Positions 58,655-64,000 of a stretch of 64,000 bases of DNA are shown one piece after another. The stretch lies in the NCBI RefSeq assembly GCF_914768025.1, contig NZ_CAJZCE010000009.1:1-64000 (forward strand), given 5' to 3'. The position numbers were made by a program, and so were the translations under genes. The first letter of the stretch is position 1, and the number at the start of each line of letters is the position of its first letter. Below the pieces are notes generated by a model that was given only the letters and a program-made list of their open reading frames with translations, was not told the origin of the DNA and searched no databases. The DNA is from Snodgrassella gandavensis. GTDB taxonomy: Bacteria; Pseudomonadota; Gammaproteobacteria; Burkholderiales; Neisseriaceae.

Positions 58655-60439
58655 ATGGCTGATAATGTCAATTTGGTTGAGGTTTCCACACAGGCTACTC
58701 ATCCGGCACTACATGCAATGACTCAAGTGCTTGGTGTGGCTGCACACACTGAGTGGGCTGTTATGCAGCCATGGGCAGATGCCCTATTATGGGCTTTCAA
58801 TCGGGGAGACAGCCATATTGTTGTACCCCGCGAACATCTGGCGGCAATCCGAAAGTGTCGTGTTTTGGTGGGTGCTGCCGGAGCGTATACTCCTTTTATT
58901 CTGCAAAACAATCATTTATTTTTAGGGCGGATGTGGCAGCTGGAGCAGGATATTGCTGAGAGCCTGTGGCAGTTGGCTAATATTGCGCCTGCAAGGATAA
59001 ATGAGGCGGCTGTGGCTGCCGATCTGGCCGGCTGGTTTCCTGAAGCAGATAGTGCCCAGCAGCGTTTTGCGGCTGCACTGGCCTTAATCCAGCATTTTGT
59101 GGTGATCAATGGCGGACCGGGCACGGGGAAAACAACTACGGTTGCCAAAATTCTGGGATTATTACTCAAACACGCTTGGCCGTTGTCGCGTCCACCACAG
59201 ATTGCGTTGGTGGCGCCTACCGGTAAAGCGGCTGCTCATATGGCTAATGCTTTGCAACGTGCCCTGAGTAAACTGCCTCTGCCGGACAGTAGCATGCAAT
59301 TACTAGAACGTTTAACAGGTCAGACAGTGCACCGGTTGCTACAGCTACAGCCGCCACTGTTAACGGGTCCATATGATGCGGAACATCCTTTGCCGGTGGA
59401 TATTCTGGTGGTTGATGAATCTTCCATGTTGGATTTATCCCTGTTTCGGGCACTGTTGCGCGCGTTAAAACCTGATGTGCGCTTGATATTGCTCGGAGAT
59501 GCCAACCAGTTGCCGGCGGTAGGTGCCGGTAATGTGCTGGCAGAATTATCTCAGCCGACAGTATTGTCACCTGTGCTGAAACAGCAACTCGCAGCGCTTT
59601 TGCCGGAGCAGCCTTTACCCCCGTCCAGCAATGAAGTCAGTATGGCTGCACATATTGCTACCTTGAGTCACAGTTATCGCTTTGATGCTACGCAGGGTAT
59701 TGGTGCGTTGGCAACGGCCTGTATCAATGGTGACGATAGTGCGGCACTTAATGCTGTAACCAATTTCCCGGCACAGTTGCAATTGCAGCAGGCTGATATG
59801 CAGCGATTGAGCCGCGATTTATATTCACAGCAGCAGATGTGGTGGCAGGCAGTGGCTGAAAATAATATCGCAGCGGTTTTCAGCCATCTGACAGATATTA
59901 TGGTATTGACAGCATGGCGCGCTGATGCAGAAGCATTTAACCAGCAGTACCGGCGTTATTTACGCCAGCAGTTACATCTGAATACTGATAGCTGGTTTGC
60001 AGGGCTGCCGATTCTGATTACCCAGAATGATTATGGAGTTGGTTTGTTTAATGGTGATATCGGTGTCATTCTCCCAGATCGGGATAATTCAGGACACCTG
60101 CTTGCCTATTTTGCCGACGGTGAGAATTATCGTGCCATTTCCCTTAGCCGTTTGCCTCAGCATGAGGCTGCATTTGCGATTACAGTGCACAAAAGTCAGG
60201 GTTCGGAATACGATAGTGTGTGGTTACTAGCTCCACAGGCGCAGGCTGCGGCAGACGATCCTCTGTTTAATCGCTCACTTTTGTATACCGCACTTACCCG
60301 CGCCAGACAGCAGTTTACTTTTTGTGGTACGGCCAAACAGTTGGCACAAGGCATAAAAAATAACCAGCAGCGGCGTAGCGGATTAAGTGCAGCCTTGGCT
60401 CAACTGGCTAAAAAACAATCACAGTTGTCTTTATTTTAA
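58655..60439 (+). CDS. recD: Exodeoxyribonuclease V alpha subunit (RecD)
   Basis: The 5'-3' helicase subunit of RecBCD. The ATG at 58655 gives 594 aa. Motifs: FVVINGGPGTGKTTTVAKIL (Walker A), ALVAPTGKAAAHMANAL, VDESSMLDLSLFRAL, LLGDANQLPAVGAG, and near the end FAITVHKSQGSEYDSVWLL, VLLYTALTRAR-like LLYTALTRARQQ. recB and recC are not in the window. It stands 37 bp after lolD. The weak ribosome site (TTGAG) and close spacing allow read-through from lolCD. Confidence 0.94.
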   Translation: MADNVNLVEVSTQATHPALHAMTQVLGVAAHTEWAVMQPWADALLWAFNRGDSHIVVPREHLAAIRKCRVLVGAAGAYTPFILQNNHLFLGRMWQLEQDIAESLWQLANIAPARINEAAVAADLAGWFPEADSAQQRFAAALALIQHFVVINGGPGTGKTTTVAKILGLLLKHAWPLSRPPQIALVAPTGKAAAHMANALQRALSKLPLPDSSMQLLERLTGQTVHRLLQLQPPLLTGPYDAEHPLPVDILVVDESSMLDLSLFRALLRALKPDVRLILLGDANQLPAVGAGNVLAELSQPTVLSPVLKQQLAALLPEQPLPPSSNEVSMAAHIATLSHSYRFDATQGIGALATACINGDDSAALNAVTNFPAQLQLQQADMQRLSRDLYSQQQMWWQAVAENNIAAVFSHLTDIMVLTAWRADAEAFNQQYRRYLRQQLHLNTDSWFAGLPILITQNDYGVGLFNGDIGVILPDRDNSGHLLAYFADGENYRAISLSRLPQHEAAFAITVHKSQGSEYDSVWLLAPQAQAAADDPLFNRSLLYTALTRARQQFTFCGTAKQLAQGIKNNQQRRSGLSAALAQLAKKQSQLSLF

Positions 60440-60514
60440 TTCTGCCTATTTACTGGCTTTAATTTTGCCTGCTTACTTTGGCAATCCATGCTGTGAAACT
60501 TAATTTTATGTATA

Positions 60515-60520
60515 TATAAT
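60515..60520 (+). promoter_or_regulatory. Possible -10 element of mtnN
   Basis: A perfect TATAAT lies 66 bp before the mtnN ATG in the recD-mtnN gap. No clear -35 is found at the usual distance. Confidence 0.35.
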
Positions 60521-60585
60521 ATTCTGGTTGGTGGAATAATTTTATGCTATTCTGCTTTATCAGAAAATATCACAAAGACTGAATC

Positions 60586-61293
60586 ATGCATAAACCTTTA
60601 ATTGCAATTATTGCTGCAATGCAGCCCGAACTGGATTATTTACTTGAACAGTTGGATAACCGGCAGGATAGTGTAGCAGGCGCAGTACATTTTCATCAGG
60701 GTGAAATTAAAGGTGTACGGGTGATACTTGCCTTGAGCGGCATAGGTAAAGTTAACGCAGCGCTTACTACCTCAGTGATCATTGAACGGTTTGCACCTGA
60801 TTATGTTATTAATACGGGCAGTGCTGGTGGTCTGAAAGCTGGTATTCAGATTGGGGATGTGGTGGTTGGTAATGAGGTGGCTCATCACGATGTTGATGCC
60901 ACTGTTTTTGGCTATGTGCCCGGTCAGGTACCACAATTGCCACCAAGATTCTTTGCTAACCAGCATCTTATTGATGCGGCCAAACAAGCTGCACAAGTGT
61001 TTACTGGTGCTGAAATCCATACTGGTTTAATCGTGAGTGGTGATCAGTTTATCGGCACCGCTGAACAAAACCGTTTGATCAAAGAAAATTTTGCTGATGT
61101 GGTAGCCGTGGAAATGGAAGCTGCTGCAATTGCCCAAACCTGCCATCAGCTTAATGTTCCTTTTGTGATTATTCGTGCTATTTCTGACAATGGCGACGCC
61201 AATGCTTCAATTAGCTTTGATCAGTTTTTGCAACGGGCTGCTATTCATTCAGCAAAGATGGTACTCAATCTGATATCTATATACAAGCCGTAG
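60586..61293 (+). CDS. mtnN: 5'-methylthioadenosine/S-adenosylhomocysteine nucleosidase
   Basis: It removes adenine from MTA, SAH and 5'-deoxyadenosine, clearing inhibitors of methyltransferases and radical SAM enzymes, and feeds LuxS (encoded at 18744) in AI-2 formation. The 235-aa protein has IIAAMQPELDYLL, GIGKVNAALTTS, NTGSAGGLKAGIQIGDVVVG, VAVEMEAAAIAQ (catalytic Glu) and RAISDNGDANA (catalytic Asp). Confidence 0.96.
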   Translation: MHKPLIAIIAAMQPELDYLLEQLDNRQDSVAGAVHFHQGEIKGVRVILALSGIGKVNAALTTSVIIERFAPDYVINTGSAGGLKAGIQIGDVVVGNEVAHHDVDATVFGYVPGQVPQLPPRFFANQHLIDAAKQAAQVFTGAEIHTGLIVSGDQFIGTAEQNRLIKENFADVVAVEMEAAAIAQTCHQLNVPFVIIRAISDNGDANASISFDQFLQRAAIHSAKMVLNLISIYKP

Positions 61294-61548
61294 AGTTTTA
61301 GCATGATTATCGGGTGAAATTCGATTTATAAGGATTTAATTATTGTCTGGTATGAAAATCAATTAGGTTTTTTTATATAGAGCGTGTACAAAACCCAAAA
61401 GTTTTTATAAATTTGAGTGATGGCTACTGCTTAATATAGATTTAAACATAATTTAGGCTATTATGGTAGCCGGTAGTCAATTACTAAATTTATATGCTAT
61501 TTATATAAAAATTTACTTCTTTATTTTTGTATTGTAGGGGATGTAGCA

Positions 61549-63141
61549 TTGAAGTTAGTTATTAATAAGTATGCAATTTTATTATTGCTTGTTTTTTGTG
61601 GCTTACCTATTCTCGGCGCATCGAATTACTCTGTAATTTATCAAATTGGTCTATATTTTGCGACAATAGGTTATTTTTGTCTGTTAATTCTGTTATGGAA
61701 AAGCAGGCTTACGCGTATTTTTTCAATTTTGTTGTTATTTGTCTGGTGTTTTAATACTAGTATATCGCTGATAATATTGCAGATATATCATTGTCAGTTT
61801 AATGCGGAGCTAGCTATTACTATGTTGGCTTCTAATGCCAGTGAAGCGATAGAGTTTTTGCACGCTTACTGGCATATAATCTTTTGCTTAATGGTCATAT
61901 TTGCTATTTTAATTGTACTGATTAAAACTACAGCACAAGTTTTGTCTTTGCGGGTTCTTAAAGTTATTGTAATGCTATTTATGGTGGCTATACCGCTTAA
62001 GGCATTAGAGCAGATTGCTAAAGGTCGACTCAGTCAGGAAAATTTTGATTTAGGTGAAAAAGTATGGCCTTATACTGGATTGAATAATTTTGCCATACTT
62101 TCGCGTGCTTATAAGGATATGAATATTCTTAAAACCGTAGCTAGGCAGCAAACTGTATATAAATTACAGCGTAAAGAAACTGATATAGATACTTATGTAG
62201 TCGTGATAGGTGAATCAGCCAGACGCGCTAATTTAAGTCTTTATGGCTATTCCAGATTAACGACACCTAATGTCGACAGAGAGCGGGCAAATCTATTCAT
62301 TTTTAATCAGGCAGTAGCTCCGGCTCCGGTTACATTGATGGTAGTACCAAATGTTTTAAGTAGACGAACGATAAATGACAGAGGTATTGATAAACTGGGC
62401 GATAACATAGTAAATATGGCTGGTCAGGCTGGCTTTAAAACTTACTGGTTAAGTAAGCAGGGTAAAATTAATAAATATGATACATTAATTACAACCATTG
62501 CAAATGCAGCAGAAACTAAGGAGTGGTTGAGCGGTGGTTATGACAATACTTTATTGCCCAGATTTATAAAAATATTGAATGATAATAGTGCTGAAAAAAA
62601 ACTGATTATTCTGCACATTAATGGTAGCCATAAAAATGCATGTAATAAATACCCAGAAAGTGAACAGGTATTTAAGAATGGGCGTTCTCCAGTAGAGGAC
62701 TGTTATGATAATTCCATTCATTTTACAGATAAAATATTAGGAGAAATTTTTAGTCATTTGCGCAGCAAAAAAGCTTCATTATTGTATTTTTCAGATCATG
62801 GGCAAACTATTAAGATTAAACGGGGGCAGATAGACTACACACATGCTGTTGTGCATCCGACTAAAGAGGGGATAGATGTACCGCAATTTATCTGGTATAG
62901 CCCAAATGTGCCAGCCAATAGTAGACGGATCGGTGAATATAGGGAGATATATCCTACTGAGGATAATTATTATTTAATTTATGACTGGATGGGTATTGAG
63001 AAAATTGATGAGTTAAATACACATTCTGTTTTATCAACAGATTTCATCCCACGTAAAAAAATTCAGGTGATGGATACAGATTTGAATATTTTTGACTATC
63101 GGGATTTGCCCCTTGACGAAATCAGACCTTACCAAAACTAG
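61549..63141 (+). CDS. Phosphoethanolamine transferase (CptA/EptA type, sulfatase family)
   Basis: It moves phosphoethanolamine from phosphatidylethanolamine to lipid A or LOS core and so lowers surface charge. It starts at TTG with AGGGG upstream. 530 aa: four or five N-terminal helices, then a short linker and a periplasmic catalytic domain. The nucleophile segment is VVVIGESARRANLSLYGY, with Ser223 where EptA proteins have Thr and CptA proteins have Ser. LYFSDHGQ and YTHAVVHPT give metal and substrate residues. The linker is shorter than in typical EptA (nucleophile at about 280), so it is placed nearer CptA. It lies 160 bp upstream of sbmA. Confidence 0.85.
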   Translation: MKLVINKYAILLLLVFCGLPILGASNYSVIYQIGLYFATIGYFCLLILLWKSRLTRIFSILLLFVWCFNTSISLIILQIYHCQFNAELAITMLASNASEAIEFLHAYWHIIFCLMVIFAILIVLIKTTAQVLSLRVLKVIVMLFMVAIPLKALEQIAKGRLSQENFDLGEKVWPYTGLNNFAILSRAYKDMNILKTVARQQTVYKLQRKETDIDTYVVVIGESARRANLSLYGYSRLTTPNVDRERANLFIFNQAVAPAPVTLMVVPNVLSRRTINDRGIDKLGDNIVNMAGQAGFKTYWLSKQGKINKYDTLITTIANAAETKEWLSGGYDNTLLPRFIKILNDNSAEKKLIILHINGSHKNACNKYPESEQVFKNGRSPVEDCYDNSIHFTDKILGEIFSHLRSKKASLLYFSDHGQTIKIKRGQIDYTHAVVHPTKEGIDVPQFIWYSPNVPANSRRIGEYREIYPTEDNYYLIYDWMGIEKIDELNTHSVLSTDFIPRKKIQVMDTDLNIFDYRDLPLDEIRPYQN

Positions 63142-63301
63142 ATTATATTAATTGACTTTGTATAAAAGTCACTATTTAATAGCTGCTTTACAATCAGTTT
63201 GGTTGTGTAAGCATTGTGGCAGAAGAAAGCGCTAGCTAACATAGTTTAAAACCATAAATATTTTGTCTCTCAACCGGCAGTTATTTTATCAGGATGAAAT
63301 T

Positions 63302-64000
63302 GTGTTTCAGTCATTTTTCCCGAAGCCCCGTTGGTTTTTCCTGTCTGCTATCTTGTGGATTGGTCTGAATATTGCTCTTTGGTATGCGGGTGGTAAAGCA
63401 GCAGGTGAATGGTTTGGCTGGCCGCAGGGCTATGCGGATAAACCTCTGGCTATTGGTCTGTCGCGTTTCTGGTCGCCTGGATTTTTGTGGTTTTATATCT
63501 GGTTTGTACTGGCTACAACCATTTTTGCTGTTTTCTGGTCAGTGGTGGCACGGCATCCGTGGCAGCGTTGGTCAATATGGGGTTCGGCCTTAATCCTGTT
63601 CAATATCTGGTTTAATGTGCAGGTAAATGTAACCATCAATGCCTGGTATGGCCCGTTCTGGGACATGATCCAAAAGATGCTCGGTAGTGGTGGCGGGCCA
63701 ATCAATCATATTTATCAGAATATGCTCACTTTTCTGCTGATTGCGATGGTAGCGGTAACCGTAATTATGCTGAATGCTTTTTTTGTCAGCCATTATGTAT
63801 TTCGCTGGCGTACAGCCATGAATCAGTATTACATTGATCACTGGCCAAAACTACGTACTGTTGAGGGTGCCTCTCAACGCGTTCAGGAAGATACCATGCG
63901 CTTTGCCACGATTGTGGAAGAGCTGAGTGTGAGTCTGGTACGGGCTGTTATGGTACTGATTGCGTTTTTACCGATTCTGTTTCAGCTATCCAGCCATGTA
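63302..64000 (+). CDS. sbmA: Peptide antibiotic transporter SbmA/BacA family, N-terminal part
   Basis: A GTG start at 63302-63304 (AGGA 7 bp upstream) opens 233 codons that run to the window edge without a stop. The sequence FQSFFPKPRWFFLSA, FWSPGFLWFYIW and FFVSHYVFRWRTAMNQYYIDHW is close to E. coli SbmA, and GASQRVQEDTMRFA is the family's central motif. SbmA/BacA is a proton-driven homodimeric importer of proline-rich peptides, bleomycin and microcins. The remaining C-terminal half is outside the window. No other gene is joined to it here. Confidence 0.93.
   Translation, partial: MFQSFFPKPRWFFLSAILWIGLNIALWYAGGKAAGEWFGWPQGYADKPLAIGLSRFWSPGFLWFYIWFVLATTIFAVFWSVVARHPWQRWSIWGSALILFNIWFNVQVNVTINAWYGPFWDMIQKMLGSGGGPINHIYQNMLTFLLIAMVAVTVIMLNAFFVSHYVFRWRTAMNQYYIDHWPKLRTVEGASQRVQEDTMRFATIVEELSVSLVRAVMVLIAFLPILFQLSSHV

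Overview
The window looks like a chromosomal segment of a member of the Neisseriaceae (Betaproteobacteria). The basis is protein family likeness throughout: a HisZ-type histidine regulator, a stand-alone RlmK-type methyltransferase, a SPOR protein next to DsbA, an HslV with a short propeptide, a secreted ACP/MliC-like lipoprotein, and terminators carrying DNA-uptake-sequence-like cores. The moderate GC content, low density of uptake sequences and gene set suggest a host-restricted lineage such as Snodgrassella. That genus call is inference from memory of family resemblance, not a search result.

Layout. 1-1278 is the N-terminal part of a filamentous haemagglutinin-type TpsA exoprotein cut by the window edge. 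1871-8407 holds ilvA, a PBP5-family protein that has lost its catalytic motifs, purA, hisZ and uppP. 8516-12374 runs from dsbA through a SPOR protein, comM and ubiK to a small membrane protein. 12468-18356 is a minus-strand run: mutT, acpS, pdxJ, then a [2Fe-2S] ferredoxin, nrdB and nrdA behind a pair of NrdR boxes. 18744-23205 has luxS and purL. 23372-30598 has glnB, bioY, hslVU, a lipoprotein, apaH, ridA, hemW and rdgB. 30591-31603 carries three small two-helix membrane proteins, at least two of them paralogous. 32146-37495 has bamC, dapA, an NCS2 purine permease and a DHA2 exporter.

37496-41130 is the accessory-looking stretch. It contains a decayed gene with a 30-bp perfect inverted repeat, then a cluster of a PhnD-like binding protein without a signal peptide, an Aer-type PAS protein and a roadblock/LC7 protein, separated by long AT-rich spacers with palindromes. 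41131-46260 has parE, rppH, a possible 46-aa small gene and an RhlE-type helicase.

46261-52230 is a plus-strand run: an RlmK-type methyltransferase, a secreted protein with a ricin-like tail, purK (with a G10 tract in its coding sequence), a divergent SulP-like transporter and hisC. 52293-56080 pairs a cytosolic-looking ApbE with a large OYE/FMN-binding/flavoprotein-reductase fusion that should be its flavinylation substrate. 56679-64000 has lolC, lolD, recD, mtnN, a phosphoethanolamine transferase and the start of sbmA.

Together this is mostly core housekeeping (purines, histidine, dNTPs, outer-membrane lipoprotein traffic, protein folding). Envelope and host-interface genes (TpsA, SbmA, phosphoethanolamine transferase, ACP/MliC-like lipoprotein) lie among them. 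No tRNA, rRNA, CRISPR array, prophage or intact insertion sequence was recognised.
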